From assembly GCF_018687695.1 (NCBI RefSeq), contig NZ_CP061303.1, positions 1,629,847 to 1,693,846 on the forward strand: 64,000 nt of DNA, in the 5' to 3' direction. The DNA comes from Polynucleobacter sp. MG-6-Vaara-E2 (lineage in GTDB: Bacteria; Pseudomonadota; Gammaproteobacteria; Burkholderiales; Burkholderiaceae). Under the pieces are notes generated by a model. It did no database searches. It saw only the letters and a list, made by a program, of their open reading frames with translations, and was not told the DNA's origin. This document shows positions 38,090 to 47,880 of this stretch, piece by piece; position 1 is the stretch's first letter, and the number at the start of each line of letters is the position of its first letter. The position numbers were made by a program, and so were the translations under genes.

Positions 38090-39289
38090 TTAAGCGTAAC
38101 GACGCAATCTTAAAGAGAACTCACGCAAGCTAGCTAGACCACTGTCTTCAGCGCGTTGGCACCAAGCATGCAACTGCGCAACTAATTGCTCTCTAGTGGC
38201 AGTAGAGCGACCCCAGATTGCCTGCAAATCACGACGCATCTCAATCATCTTGCGTAACTGCGCATTACTGGCCATCAGCTCATCTAGCTTGCTCTTCTCT
38301 TCATCAGTCAAGCGAGCCTCATCCTTGGATAACCAAGTGCGTGCGTCACTTAAATGCGAAGCAAGAACTTGCATATGCTGTACTTCATTGCTGAAAAAGC
38401 TGCGCAAGGTTTTGCTATAACGCGCCATGATTTCATAACGATTGGCAATGATGGCCTCTAATGTATTTTGGTCCGCAGGCCGTAAGTCGCTCAGCATTGG
38501 CTTAGGCGAAGTCTTCTTCACGGTTGCTAGGCCTACAGCACTCATCATCCGAATATAGAGCCAGCCAATATCAAACTCATACCACTTGTTTGATAGCTTA
38601 GCGCTTGTCGCAAAAGTATGGTGATTGTTGTGCAACTCTTCGCCACCAATCAAAATACCCCAAGGGAAAATATTAGTGGAGGCATCTTCGCAGTCAAAGT
38701 TGCGATAGCCCCAAAAGTGACCAATACCATTAATCACGCCGGCCGCTGTGATGGGGATCCACAACATTTGCACAGCCCAGACTGTTAAGCCAATTCCACC
38801 AAACAAAAACACATCAATGATGAGCATGATGGCAACACCCTGCCAAGAAAACTTCGAATAGATATTGCGCTCGAGCCAATCATCAGGGGTACCATGACCA
38901 AACTTTTGCATCGTTTCTAGATTTTTGGCTTCATTTTTATAAAGCTCAGCACCGCGCGAAAGAACCATGCCGATACCTAAAACTTGAGGGCTATGGGGGT
39001 CATCTACGGTTTCGCATTTTGCGTGATGCTTGCGGTGAATAGAGGCCCACTCTTTCGTCACCATGCCAGTAGTGAGCCAAAGCCAAAAGCGGAAGAAATG
39101 GGAAACGATTGGATGCAGATCTAGGGCGCGGTGCGCTTGGCAGCGGTGCAAAAAGATCGTAACCGCCGCGATAGTGATGTGGGTGACAGCTAAGGTGAAT
39201 AGGGTGATCTGCCACCAAGACCAATCCAAATATCCATTGGCAAGCCAATTGAGGAATAAATCAAAACCTGAGCTTGAAACTGTATTCAA
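38090..39289 (-). CDS. Membrane fatty acid (acyl) desaturase
   Basis: Integral-membrane di-iron enzyme that introduces a double bond in acyl chains, likely a delta-9 type for membrane fluidity. Three histidine boxes are seen: HRCQAH (48-53), HRKHH (85-89) and HNNHH in the middle third, with hydrophobic pairs between them. A C-terminal helical extension (about residues 290-399) is longer than in the simplest members. Start TTG 39289 is preceded by AGGAC at seven bases; no ATG lies close. Electron donor is not adjacent; the orphan reductase at 28.3 kb is one candidate. Confidence 0.92.
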   Translation of the reverse strand: MNTVSSSGFDLFLNWLANGYLDWSWWQITLFTLAVTHITIAAVTIFLHRCQAHRALDLHPIVSHFFRFWLWLTTGMVTKEWASIHRKHHAKCETVDDPHSPQVLGIGMVLSRGAELYKNEAKNLETMQKFGHGTPDDWLERNIYSKFSWQGVAIMLIIDVFLFGGIGLTVWAVQMLWIPITAAGVINGIGHFWGYRNFDCEDASTNIFPWGILIGGEELHNNHHTFATSAKLSNKWYEFDIGWLYIRMMSAVGLATVKKTSPKPMLSDLRPADQNTLEAIIANRYEIMARYSKTLRSFFSNEVQHMQVLASHLSDARTWLSKDEARLTDEEKSKLDELMASNAQLRKMIEMRRDLQAIWGRSTATREQLVAQLHAWCQRAEDSGLASLREFSLRLRRYA

Positions 39290-39331
39290 AAGAGAGTCCT
39301 ATTTAAGTATTAGTTCTTATTTTAGAGCTTT

Positions 39332-40876
39332 TTAGGTCTTTTTTGGCTTATCTTTCGTTAACTCTGGGGTTTTTGGCTTTTCAGCCTTCCCAGGTTTAAC
39401 TCCTTTTTTCTGAAAAACCGCCCCAAAAAAGCCATCTGTTCCATGAACATGGGGCCATAACTGCCACCAAGGGTTATCTGGTGAGCATCCTAAGGGCAGT
39501 TTATCCTTTGGAAACAATGGTTTAAGTGCTTCAGCGGCTGGGACGGACTCAAACTCTGGGTGTTTTGCCAGGAAATCTTCTGCAATTGCCTGATTTTCTT
39601 GAGGCAAAAGACTGCAAGTGGCATAGACCAAGCGACCGCCCGGCTTTAACAGGCGAGCTGCTGAGGTCAAAATATTTATCTGCTTCTGATTAAGCTCTAA
39701 AACGCCTTCAGGGGTTTGGCGCCACTTAAGATCAGGATTGCGACGCAATGTACCCATCCCACTACAAGGGGCATCAACCAAGACTCGATCAATCTTTCCA
39801 GCTAAGCGTTTGATCTTGGCATCATTCTCACTATCAATCCAGACGGGATGAACGTTAGAGAGGCCGCTACGCGCCTGTCTTGGCTTCAAGTTAGCCAAAC
39901 GACGCTCGGATGTGTCGAAAGCATAGAGGCGTCCAGTGGAGCGCATCAAGGCACCGATAGCTAAAGTCTTGCCGCCAGCACCCGCGCAGAAGTCAACGAC
40001 CATCTCACCACGCTTTGGCGCAAGCAAATATGCCAAGAGTTGACTGCCTTCATCTTGCACTTCAAACATACCCGCTTTAAAGCCAGCAGTATTTTGTAGT
40101 GCGGGCTTACCCATAATGCGAACACCATCAGGTGCGTATGGTGTTGGAATAGCTTGGTAGCGACCGCCTAATGCATTCATCTGCGCAAGCAATTCTTCGC
40201 GATTGGTTTTCATGGTGTTAGCACGCAAATCCAATAGCGCAGGATGCATCAATGATTTTGCAAGCTCTTCGCGAACCTCTTCACCAGGGTATTTTCCAAA
40301 CGCAGCCCATAACCACTCTGGCAAATTGTTACGCACAAGAGGATTTAATGCGGCAGGATCTACAGTGGCAAAACGTTGTAACCATTCATATTCACCAGGC
40401 TTGAGCACGTGCGCTAAATCCGCTATGGCACTCTCTGCGCGATTCGCAGAGCCCAGACCACCTTCAGATAAAGCGGACAGCAAACCCAATAGGGATAAGC
40501 GTCTAGCCTGGGAGCCCTCACCGCTAACGGCAAATTGAGAGAACTCATTTTTACGACGCAAAATAGCAAATGCACTCTCCGCAATCAGAGCGCGATCACG
40601 ATTACCAAGCTGAGGCTCGGCCCGGAAATAGCGACTGACCACACGATCTGCTGGTTGCTCAAAACTTAATAACTCAGGAAGCAAACGCTCCAAGTGAATC
40701 GCATGCTGAGGCAAAGCCTTTGCATTCGAAAAATTCTTTTGGCCTTCTGGCGCAATAAGATTGCCTTTTGCATTCCGTCGCTCTGGTCGACGCAATGGAT
40801 CTTTAGATTTTGTGGCGTAACTTTTTTCTGGTCCTAAGCGCTTGCCAGATTTTCGGGGTGGACGATCTGCGCTCAT
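39332..40876 (-). CDS. rsmB: RsmB-type rRNA (cytosine-C5) methyltransferase
   Basis: SAM-dependent m5C methyltransferase, probably for 16S rRNA. In 514 residues: a Lys/Arg-rich low-complexity tail at the N-terminus (about 1-50), an RsmB-like N-terminal domain, the SAM-binding VVDFCAGAGGKTLAIGALM, and the paired catalytic cysteines in VDAPCSGMGTLRR and YATCSLLPQENQ. The last about 25 residues are again Lys/Pro-rich. Symbol is by family; the NOP2/RsmF-like branch cannot be ruled out. ATG overlaps the purN stop (ATGA). Confidence 0.85.
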   Translation of the reverse strand: MSADRPPRKSGKRLGPEKSYATKSKDPLRRPERRNAKGNLIAPEGQKNFSNAKALPQHAIHLERLLPELLSFEQPADRVVSRYFRAEPQLGNRDRALIAESAFAILRRKNEFSQFAVSGEGSQARRLSLLGLLSALSEGGLGSANRAESAIADLAHVLKPGEYEWLQRFATVDPAALNPLVRNNLPEWLWAAFGKYPGEEVREELAKSLMHPALLDLRANTMKTNREELLAQMNALGGRYQAIPTPYAPDGVRIMGKPALQNTAGFKAGMFEVQDEGSQLLAYLLAPKRGEMVVDFCAGAGGKTLAIGALMRSTGRLYAFDTSERRLANLKPRQARSGLSNVHPVWIDSENDAKIKRLAGKIDRVLVDAPCSGMGTLRRNPDLKWRQTPEGVLELNQKQINILTSAARLLKPGGRLVYATCSLLPQENQAIAEDFLAKHPEFESVPAAEALKPLFPKDKLPLGCSPDNPWWQLWPHVHGTDGFFGAVFQKKGVKPGKAEKPKTPELTKDKPKKT

Positions 40877-41502
40877 AATTTAAAAAATTGCGACTCTGGG
40901 GGTTGTAACTTCACTTGATTACCTTCTATTCGCAATCGTCCATCAAGGAACCATTTTACGGCCCGCGGGTAAATTTCATGCTCAGCAGTTAAAACACGCG
41001 CCGCTAAAGTGTCAGCATTGTCACCCGCAAGCACTGGAACGGAGGCTTGGCAAATAATAGGTCCCTCATCGACACCCTCATTAACGAAGTGCACTGTGGC
41101 GCCATGTTCCTTAACACCCGCCTCTAAGGCACGCTCATGGGTATGCAGGCCAGGGAAGGCGGGAAGGAGCGCCGGATGAATATTGATCAGACGCCCCTCA
41201 AAATGGCGAATAAATCCTGGGGTCAGAATTCTCATAAAACCAGCCAAGACCACTAAATTGGCCCCTAGCTCATCGATTTTCTGGATAAGGGCAGTGTCGA
41301 AGGACTCGCGGCTTGGGTATTCCTTATGCTCAATAGCATAGGCCGGAATACCTTGCGAGCGAGCAAAATCAAGGCCCTTAGCCGCAGAGTGGTTCGCTAT
41401 GACCCCGGCAAATTTAACTGGCCAATGCTCTTTTTGAGCCGTTTTGACGATGGCCTCAAAATTGGATCCGCGGCCTGAGATTAAGGTAACGATAGAAAGC
41501 AT
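40873..41502 (-). CDS. purN: Phosphoribosylglycinamide formyltransferase
   Basis: Purine pathway step 3: transfers a formyl group from 10-formyl-THF to GAR. The 209-residue chain starts MLSIVTLISGRGSNFEAI, where GRGSNF binds phosphate, and has NIHPALLPAFPGLHTHERAL and GATVHFVNEGVDEGPII with the catalytic His and Asp. ATG 41502 is chosen over GTG 41508 because TATATT ends six bases before it and nothing resembles a Shine-Dalgarno. Coupled to the rsmB-like gene and divergent from ribF. purM is also in the window. Confidence 0.95.
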   Translation of the reverse strand: MLSIVTLISGRGSNFEAIVKTAQKEHWPVKFAGVIANHSAAKGLDFARSQGIPAYAIEHKEYPSRESFDTALIQKIDELGANLVVLAGFMRILTPGFIRHFEGRLINIHPALLPAFPGLHTHERALEAGVKEHGATVHFVNEGVDEGPIICQASVPVLAGDNADTLAARVLTAEHEIYPRAVKWFLDGRLRIEGNQVKLQPPESQFFKL

Positions 41503-41508
41503 GCCCAC

Positions 41509-41516
41509 AATATAAT
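41509..41516. promoter_or_regulatory. Overlapping -10 elements of purN and ribF
   Basis: The bases AATATAAT carry TATAAT on the plus strand (41511-41516, for ribF with an 18-base leader) and TATATT on the minus strand (41514-41509, for purN, ending six bases before its ATG). The two genes start 39 bases apart. No clear -35 elements. Confidence 0.5.
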
Positions 41517-41541
41517 TGATGGCTACCCTGAAAGCGATTTT

Positions 41542-42492
41542 GTGAACGTATTCCGTGGCCCGACCCAGTTTTCTGCAGGACCTGCTTGTGCCCTAACCAT
41601 CGGTAATTTCGATGGCGTGCACAGGGGTCATCGCGCCCTACTCAATCAGCTGGTGGATGGCGCCCAGGAACGAGGGTTGGTTAGCTGTGTGATGACCTTT
41701 GAACCCCATCCCAAAGAATTCTTCTCTCCAGATCAAGCGCCCCCTCGCATTCTGAATCTCAGAGATAAATTAGCCGCTCTATCTGATCTCGGCATTGATC
41801 GTGTGGTGGTTGAGCATTTCAACGCTGCATTTGCACGTTTGTCGCCAGAAGAATTTGTCACCGAAATTATTGTCAAACGTTTGAATGCCAAATGGATTTT
41901 AATTGGTGATGATTTTTGCTATGGTGCAAAACGGGCGGGTAATTTTGCAAGCCTTAAGTCAGCCGGTGAAAAATACGGCTTTGAAGTTTCCAGCATTCAA
42001 ACCATTTTGGAAGATGGAGAGCGTATTTCGAGCTCCGCTTTACGCACTGCACTCGCAAGTGGTGATATGAAGCAAGCAGAAAAATTATTAGGTCGTCCAT
42101 ACGGCATCTCTGGTCATGTAATTCACGGGCAACAACTTGGACGCAAGCTAGGATTCCCCACGCTGAACTTAGCAGTTGCCAATCACTTACATCATCGCAA
42201 ACCAGCCACTACTGGCATTTTTACTGCACAGGTACTTGGCCTCTCTGAAAAGCCATTGCCAGCCGTAGCCAGTCTGGGCGTTAGGCCCACAGTAGAAGAT
42301 GAAGGACGCGTTCTGCTCGAAACGCATATCTTCGATTACCAACAAGATGTCTACGGAAAAATTATTACTGTTGAACTCTTAGAAAAAATTCGTGACGAGG
42401 CAAAGTACGATGGTCTCGACGCCCTAACAAAAGCAATTGCAGCCGATGCAATGCATGCCAGAAATTATTTCCAGAAAAAAACTTATGTCTGA
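41542..42492 (+). CDS. ribF: Bifunctional riboflavin kinase/FAD synthetase
   Basis: Makes FMN and then FAD from riboflavin. The N-terminal FMN adenylyltransferase domain has [18 protein letters not shown] (HxGH type) and [13 protein letters not shown]; the C-terminal kinase domain has [10 protein letters not shown] and [20 protein letters not shown]. Total 316 residues as usual. Start is GTG 41542; there is no nearby ATG in frame. Leads a run ribF-ileS-lspA-coaBC-dut; its end overlaps the ileS start by eight bases. Confidence 0.97.
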   Translation: MNVFRGPTQFSAGPACALTIGNFDGVHRGHRALLNQLVDGAQERGLVSCVMTFEPHPKEFFSPDQAPPRILNLRDKLAALSDLGIDRVVVEHFNAAFARLSPEEFVTEIIVKRLNAKWILIGDDFCYGAKRAGNFASLKSAGEKYGFEVSSIQTILEDGERISSSALRTALASGDMKQAEKLLGRPYGISGHVIHGQQLGRKLGFPTLNLAVANHLHHRKPATTGIFTAQVLGLSEKPLPAVASLGVRPTVEDEGRVLLETHIFDYQQDVYGKIITVELLEKIRDEAKYDGLDALTKAIAADAMHARNYFQKKTYV

Positions 42493-45343
42493 AAAAGAAA
42501 ACTCTTATCCCGTTAATCTTCTTGATACCGCATTCCCAATGCGAGGAGATCTTGCTAAACGTGAACCGCAATGGGTTTCTCAATGGCAAAAGAATAAGCT
42601 TTACGAAAAGATTCGCGCAGCACATGCAAATCAACCGAAGTTTATTTTGCATGATGGCCCGCCTTATGCGAATGGCGATATTCATATCGGTCATGCAGTT
42701 AATAAGATTCTGAAGGATATGATTGTCAAATCTCGCTGGCTTATGGGTTATGACTCTGCATACGTACCAGGTTGGGATTGCCACGGCATGCCGATTGAAA
42801 TTCAAATCGAGAAGCAGTTTGGCAAAAATCTGCCAACAGCAGAGGTTCAATCTAAAGCCCGTGCCTATGCTCAAGTTCAAGTAGACAAACAGAAGAAAGA
42901 CTTTGAGCGTCTTGGTGTCTTGGGTGACTGGAATAACCCCTATCTCACTATGAACTATCGCAATGAGGCCGATGAAATCCGCGCCTTAGGTAGGATTTGG
43001 GAAAAAGGTTACGTCTTCCGCGGCTTAAAGCCAGTGAACTGGTGTTTTGACTGCGGCTCCGCACTTGCTGAAGCTGAGGTCGAATACCAAGACAAAACAG
43101 ATCCTACGGTTGATGTTGGTTTTTCATTTGATGATGCTCAGCGTCCACAGCTTGCAAAAGTATTTGGCCTGCCTGAGTTGCCAAATAAACCAGGGCAAAT
43201 TGTGATCTGGACAACAACGCCTTGGACTATCCCTGCTAACCAAGCAATGAACGTTCATCCAGAATTAACTTACGCATTAGTTGATGTTGGCGATAAGTTA
43301 TTGATTCTCGCAAAGGATCGTGTCGAAACTTGCTTGCAAGACTACGGCCTCGAAGGCAAGGTGATTGCGACTTGTCAAGGCGCCCAGTTGGCAAATATTT
43401 CTTTCTGGCATCCGCTGGCCTCACTGCATGAAGGTTATAAGCGACTGTCTCCAATCTACCCGGCTGAATACGTCACACTTGATACCGGCACCGGTATTGT
43501 TCACTCTGCACCAGCTTACGGTGAAGAGGACTTTAAATCCTGCAAGGCAAATCAGTTGGCTGATAAGGATATTCTTAATCCAGTCATGGGTAATGGGGTT
43601 TATGCATCTTGGTTGCCGCTCTTTGCAAACGAATACATCTGGAAAGCCAATCCCAAGATTGTCGAGGCCATGCGTGAAGCAGGCAGCCTATTGCGCGACA
43701 AGACCTACACCCACTCCTACATGCATTGCTGGCGCCATAAGTCACCCATTATTTATCGCGCCACTTCACAGTGGTTTGCCAGCATGGATAAAAAACCATC
43801 TGATGGCAAAGCAAGTTTGCGCGAGACTGCGTTAGCAGGCATTGATAGCACTGAATTCTTTCCAGCTTGGGGTAAGCAACGTCTTCACAGCATGATCGCC
43901 AATCGCCCCGATTGGACTTTGTCACGCCAACGCCAATGGGGTGTGCCGATGGCTTTCTTTGTTCATAAAGAGACAGGTGACCCCCATCCTCGTACAGTCG
44001 AACTACTCGAAGAGGTTGCGAAGCGTGTAGAAAAAGGTGGCATTGAAGCCTGGCAACAATTGGAAGTTTCTGAATTACTTGGTGCTGAAGCCGCTCAATA
44101 TGAAAAGAATCGCGACACATTGGATGTATGGTTTGATTCAGGCACTACTCATTGGCATGTAATTCGCGGATCGCATCGTGATGAGTTGCTTACTTCTGAT
44201 GCAGAAACACATAATGGTCGCTTGGCCGACTTGTATCTTGAGGGTTCAGACCAACATCGTGGCTGGTTCCATTCTTCATTACTCACTGGTGCCATGCTCG
44301 ATGGCAAACCACCCTATAAAGCACTCCTTACTCATGGCTTCACTGTGGATGGTCAAGGTCGCAAGATGAGTAAGTCCGTAGGCAATGTGATCGCACCACA
44401 ACAAGTAGCCGACAAACTCGGCGCTGAAATTATTCGCCTTTGGGTAGCTTCTACTGATTACTCTGGTGAGATGACCATCTCAGATGAGATTCTCAAACGG
44501 GTTACCGAGAGCTATCGTCGCATTCGCAATACTCTGCGCTTTTTGCTTGCTAACCTCTCTGATTTTGATTCAAGCAAACATGTAATGCCTGCTGAGCAAT
44601 GGCTTGAGATCGATCGCTATGCGGTTGCCCTAGCCAATCAAATCCAGAATGATGTTGAGGCGCACTACAAGGCCTATGAGTTTCACCCTGCTGTAGCTCG
44701 CATACTGTCATTTTGCTCGGAAGATTTAGGTGGTTTCTATTTAGACATTCTGAAAGATCGCCTCTATACCAGCGCACCTGATTCGCCGGATCGTCGTGCT
44801 GCACAAAATGCGCTATTCCATATCACCCGCAACCTCTTGAAATGGTTGGCTCCCTTTCTCTCGTTTACGGCAGAAGAGGCATGGCAAGATTTTCCCCATA
44901 GCGCGGACAATAATGCTGAGTCGATCTTCATGGAGGAGTTTGCTAACTTCCCTGCAATTACCAATTCAGATGAGCTACTTGCCAAGTGGAATCGCATTCG
45001 TGAGATCCGTTCTGAAGTGACCAAAGCAATTGAAGTTGAGCGCGAAGCTGGAAATGTTGGCTCCTCATTACAAGCCGAACTCACTATTAAAGTGGGTGAT
45101 GTCGACTTTGCCATCCTACATTCACTTGAAGATGATTTACGCTTTGTCACCATTACTTCTAGTGCCAATATTGAACTTAGCAATGCTGGCTTAGAGGTTT
45201 TAGTACGCGGCAGTCAATACAAGAAATGTGGTCGTTGCTGGCATCACACTGAAGATGTAGGCGCTAATGCTCAGCATCCAGAGCTTTGTGGCCGCTGTAT
45301 TAGCAATCTTTTTGGCGATGGCGATCATCGTCTATTTGCTTAA
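42485..45343 (+). CDS. ileS: Isoleucyl-tRNA synthetase
   Basis: Class I synthetase with Val-editing. The 952 residues have the HIGH region [20 protein letters not shown]1 editing domain ([33 protein letters not shown]), KMSKS in [12 protein letters not shown] and the C-terminal zinc knuckle CGRCW...CGRC. ATG 42485 (MSEKENSYP) is chosen; the frame back to 42437 lies inside ribF. The neighbour lspA follows after ten bases, the ileS-lspA pair seen in E. coli. Confidence 0.97.
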   Translation: MSEKENSYPVNLLDTAFPMRGDLAKREPQWVSQWQKNKLYEKIRAAHANQPKFILHDGPPYANGDIHIGHAVNKILKDMIVKSRWLMGYDSAYVPGWDCHGMPIEIQIEKQFGKNLPTAEVQSKARAYAQVQVDKQKKDFERLGVLGDWNNPYLTMNYRNEADEIRALGRIWEKGYVFRGLKPVNWCFDCGSALAEAEVEYQDKTDPTVDVGFSFDDAQRPQLAKVFGLPELPNKPGQIVIWTTTPWTIPANQAMNVHPELTYALVDVGDKLLILAKDRVETCLQDYGLEGKVIATCQGAQLANISFWHPLASLHEGYKRLSPIYPAEYVTLDTGTGIVHSAPAYGEEDFKSCKANQLADKDILNPVMGNGVYASWLPLFANEYIWKANPKIVEAMREAGSLLRDKTYTHSYMHCWRHKSPIIYRATSQWFASMDKKPSDGKASLRETALAGIDSTEFFPAWGKQRLHSMIANRPDWTLSRQRQWGVPMAFFVHKETGDPHPRTVELLEEVAKRVEKGGIEAWQQLEVSELLGAEAAQYEKNRDTLDVWFDSGTTHWHVIRGSHRDELLTSDAETHNGRLADLYLEGSDQHRGWFHSSLLTGAMLDGKPPYKALLTHGFTVDGQGRKMSKSVGNVIAPQQVADKLGAEIIRLWVASTDYSGEMTISDEILKRVTESYRRIRNTLRFLLANLSDFDSSKHVMPAEQWLEIDRYAVALANQIQNDVEAHYKAYEFHPAVARILSFCSEDLGGFYLDILKDRLYTSAPDSPDRRAAQNALFHITRNLLKWLAPFLSFTAEEAWQDFPHSADNNAESIFMEEFANFPAITNSDELLAKWNRIREIRSEVTKAIEVEREAGNVGSSLQAELTIKVGDVDFAILHSLEDDLRFVTITSSANIELSNAGLEVLVRGSQYKKCGRCWHHTEDVGANAQHPELCGRCISNLFGDGDHRLFA

Positions 45344-45353
45344 GCCCCATCAG

Positions 45354-45842
45354 ATGACTTTGACATTTTTGCGCTGCCTAGCGGTTGCCACCGTTACCCT
45401 ACTACTAGATCAAGCCAGTAAATGGCTTGCACTGAGCAACTTGCAGATGGGAGTTCCGGAGCAAGTGCTACCTTTTTTAAATTGGCTACTACTTTTTAAT
45501 CCAGGTGCAGCATTCTCATTCTTAGCTCAAAGTTCTGGCTGGCAACGTTGGTTTTTTACTTTTCTCGGATTATTTGCCTGCATCTATATCGTTTTTATTT
45601 TGCGCAAGCACCAAGAAGATCGGCTACTCTGCCTGGCCCTCAGTTTGATTTTAGGTGGGGCGCTCGGCAATATATTAGATCGCCTGATGTATGGCGCTGT
45701 AGTGGACTTCATTGATGTGCACTATGCAAACTGGCACTGGCCAGCTTTTAACATCGCCGATAGCGCCATCTGCATAGGTGCAGTACTCATTATTTTTGGC
45801 GAACTTCACAAGTCATTTGGCAAATCCCCACAATCCCATTAA
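45354..45842 (+). CDS. lspA: Lipoprotein signal peptidase (signal peptidase II)
   Basis: Inner-membrane aspartyl protease that cleaves prolipoproteins, such as the LivK type in this window. The 162 residues have four membrane segments. LLLDQASKWLAL, LFNPGAAFSF, GNILDRLMYGAVVDFIDVH and FNIADSAICIG contain the two catalytic aspartates. ATG 45354 starts ten bases after ileS stops; longer frames run back into ileS. Confidence 0.96.
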   Translation: MTLTFLRCLAVATVTLLLDQASKWLALSNLQMGVPEQVLPFLNWLLLFNPGAAFSFLAQSSGWQRWFFTFLGLFACIYIVFILRKHQEDRLLCLALSLILGGALGNILDRLMYGAVVDFIDVHYANWHWPAFNIADSAICIGAVLIIFGELHKSFGKSPQSH

Positions 45843-45851
45843 TCTGGCGCC

Positions 45852-47063
45852 ATGCAATCACTTTTAAATAAGAAAATCGTTCTCGGCATCTCTGGCGGCA
45901 TTGCCGCCTATAAAACGCCAGAGCTTGCACGCCTTCTCATGCAGGAAGGTGCTTCTGTACAAGTGGTCATGACTGAAGCTGCTCAGCAATTTGTTACCCC
46001 TGTTACTATGCAGGCGCTTACCGGCAATCCAGTCTATACCAGCCAATGGGATAGCAGTATTGCAAATAACATGGCTCACATTGAGCTTTCACGCTCTGCT
46101 GATGTCATCTTGATTGCACCAACTAGCGCTGATCTTATGGCAAAACTATCGCTTGGTCTGGCAGATGATTTACTCAGTACGCTCTGCCTTGCAAGAGACT
46201 GTCCGCTTTTACTAGCACCGGCAATGAATAAGCAAATGTGGGAACACGCAGCTACTCAACGCAGCGCAGAACGCCTTGAAAAAGATGGTGTAACTCTGCT
46301 TGGTCCAGCGAGTGGCTTTCAGGCATGCGGCGAAGTTGGTATGGGTAGAATGCTCGAACCGACAGAAATTGCGGAACAAGTCATTGCCTTCTTTCAAAAG
46401 AAAACTCTACTTGGCAAAAAGGTATTGATTACTGCTGGACCGACTTTTGAGGCGATTGATCCAGTGCGTGGCATTACAAACCATAGCTCAGGAAAGATGG
46501 GATTTGCGATTGCTAGAGCAGCCCTAGAAGCTGGTGCGCAGGTTCATTTGATTGCAGGTCCATGTGAGCTACCAACACCGCTTGAAACTACTGGGAAAAT
46601 TACTCGTACCAACGTAGTAAGCGCCAAAGAAATGCATGCAACGGCCTTGGCAAATGTCGATTACGATCTGTTCTTTGCGGTAGCTGCAGTAGCGGATTGG
46701 GGCATCGCCAAACCCGCCAAAGAAAAGATGAAGCGCCAAGGTGCCTCAACACCAACTATTGAATTTGTAGCAAATCCTGACATTCTTTTGGATGTTGCCA
46801 AATTAGTCAAAACTAAAGGTGGCAAACCTTACCCCTATTGCGTAGGCTTTGCTGCAGAATCAACTGATCTTGAAAAGCATGCCGACGAGAAGCGGAAGCG
46901 CAAAGGCATTCCGATGATTGTTGGCAATATTGGTCCAGAAACTTTTGGTAGCGATCTCAATCAACTCGTCATCATTGATGCAAGTGGTAGCAAGAAAACC
47001 GCTAAGGCAGAAAAACTCCACTTAGCCCGCCAACTCATTGGGCTAGTTGCCAAGAAAATTTAA
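45852..47063 (+). CDS. coaBC: Bifunctional phosphopantothenoylcysteine decarboxylase / phosphopantothenate-cysteine ligase
   Basis: Coenzyme A synthesis, steps 2 and 3. In 403 residues, an N-terminal flavin-dependent decarboxylase ([27 protein letters not shown]) and a C-terminal ligase ([22 protein letters not shown], split as two family motifs, AAVADWGI). Length matches DfP proteins. Gap to lspA nine bases; no Shine-Dalgarno, consistent with coupling. The dut gene follows, a conserved coaBC-dut pair. Confidence 0.96.
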   Translation: MQSLLNKKIVLGISGGIAAYKTPELARLLMQEGASVQVVMTEAAQQFVTPVTMQALTGNPVYTSQWDSSIANNMAHIELSRSADVILIAPTSADLMAKLSLGLADDLLSTLCLARDCPLLLAPAMNKQMWEHAATQRSAERLEKDGVTLLGPASGFQACGEVGMGRMLEPTEIAEQVIAFFQKKTLLGKKVLITAGPTFEAIDPVRGITNHSSGKMGFAIARAALEAGAQVHLIAGPCELPTPLETTGKITRTNVVSAKEMHATALANVDYDLFFAVAAVADWGIAKPAKEKMKRQGASTPTIEFVANPDILLDVAKLVKTKGGKPYPYCVGFAAESTDLEKHADEKRKRKGIPMIVGNIGPETFGSDLNQLVIIDASGSKKTAKAEKLHLARQLIGLVAKKI

Positions 47064-47102
47064 GCATTCTCTTTCATTACATTCTCCGTTTTAGGAAATT
47101 TT

Positions 47103-47552
47103 ATGCAATCTTTACAAGTCAAAATTCTCGATGAACGTATGCGCGATCAGTTGCCTACTTATGGCACTCCCGGAAGTGCTGGATTAGATTTGCGCGCTTG
47201 CATCGATGAAGCGATTGAGATTGCTCCAGGCCAGACAGTACTGGTACCAACTGGTTTAGCGATCTACGTTGAAGATCCACGTTATGCGGCATTCATTCTT
47301 CCTCGTTCAGGTCTTGGACATAAGCATGGCATCGTATTAGGTAACCTGGTTGGCTTGATTGATTCAGACTATCAAGGTCAATTAATGGTGAGCACCTGGA
47401 ACCGTGGATCCGCTCCGTTCAAGCTTGAACCAATGGATCGTCTTGCACAGCTAGTGGTAATGCCTGTAATGCAAGTAGAGCTTAAGGTTGTTGAAGAGTT
47501 CACTGAAAGTAGTCGCGGTGCCGGTGGCTTTGGCAGTACTGGTCGTAGTTAA
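47103..47552 (+). CDS. dut: Deoxyuridine triphosphatase (dUTPase)
   Basis: Hydrolyses dUTP to dUMP, preventing uracil incorporation. The 149 residues hold motifs [47 protein letters not shown] and the C-terminal [11 protein letters not shown] arm. Family length 151. AGGAA precedes ATG 47103. Confidence 0.97.
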   Translation: MQSLQVKILDERMRDQLPTYGTPGSAGLDLRACIDEAIEIAPGQTVLVPTGLAIYVEDPRYAAFILPRSGLGHKHGIVLGNLVGLIDSDYQGQLMVSTWNRGSAPFKLEPMDRLAQLVVMPVMQVELKVVEEFTESSRGAGGFGSTGRS

Positions 47553-47572
47553 TCGATCCATAATCACCCAAT

Positions 47573-47600
47573 AAAAAAGCCACCCAAGGGTGGCTTTTTT
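47573..47600. terminator. Bidirectional terminator between dut and the Hc1-like gene
   Basis: A 13-base-pair hairpin AAAAAAGCCACCC / GGGTGGCTTTTTT with AA loop (or CC-AA-GG four-base loop) and T tracts both ways. Confidence 0.85.
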
Positions 47601-47616
47601 ATTTCGGATACTAAAT

Positions 47617-47853
47617 TTACTTACGAATATGTGCTTTGCGTGCGGCATCTTGCGACATGCCGGCGCCAGCGCCTTCACGAGATTCTTTCTCGGCAGTAAT
47701 TTCTTTACGTCGCTCTTTGCATGAACCAGCAATCTCTTGCAAAGCCTTACGAGCGCGAGCCGCTGAAGCCTTAATCCCTTTTCCTTGAAACTTTTCATTT
47801 TCAGCTTTATATGTTTCAAAAGCTTCAAGTAATTTATCGTGGTGGTGAGACAT
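47617..47853 (-). CDS. Small basic protein resembling histone H1-like Hc1
   Basis: A 78-residue, lysine- and arginine-rich, probably all-helical protein. The middle, KGIKASAARARKALQEI followed by CKERRKEI, follows the Hc1 pattern known from bacterial H1-like proteins (K-x-x-K-A-x3-R-A-R-K-A-L-Q-E-L ... RKEI). N-terminal SHHHDK and a Gly/Ala-rich tail flank it. Hc1 proteins bind and compact DNA. It lacks the long Lys/Ala/Pro repeats found in large bacterial H1-like proteins. It has AAGGGA before ATG and stands between dut and clpA, separate from both. Identification rests on motif memory only. Confidence 0.65.
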   Translation of the reverse strand: MSHHHDKLLEAFETYKAENEKFQGKGIKASAARARKALQEIAGSCKERRKEITAEKESREGAGAGMSQDAARKAHIRK

Positions 47854-47880
47854 ATTTTCCCTTTGTTGGTAAATCGGTAA

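Noticed and set aside
41481..41516. TTAAGG as -35 for the ribF TATAAT
   Set aside because: Spacing of 24 bases is far outside the usable range.
42437..42484. Upstream extension of ileS
   Set aside because: Lies inside ribF; the family-like N-terminus begins at MSEKENSYP.
45267..45353. Hydrophobic upstream extension of lspA
   Set aside because: It overlaps the end of ileS in another frame. The residues look hydrophobic, but signal peptidase II is complete from ATG 45354.
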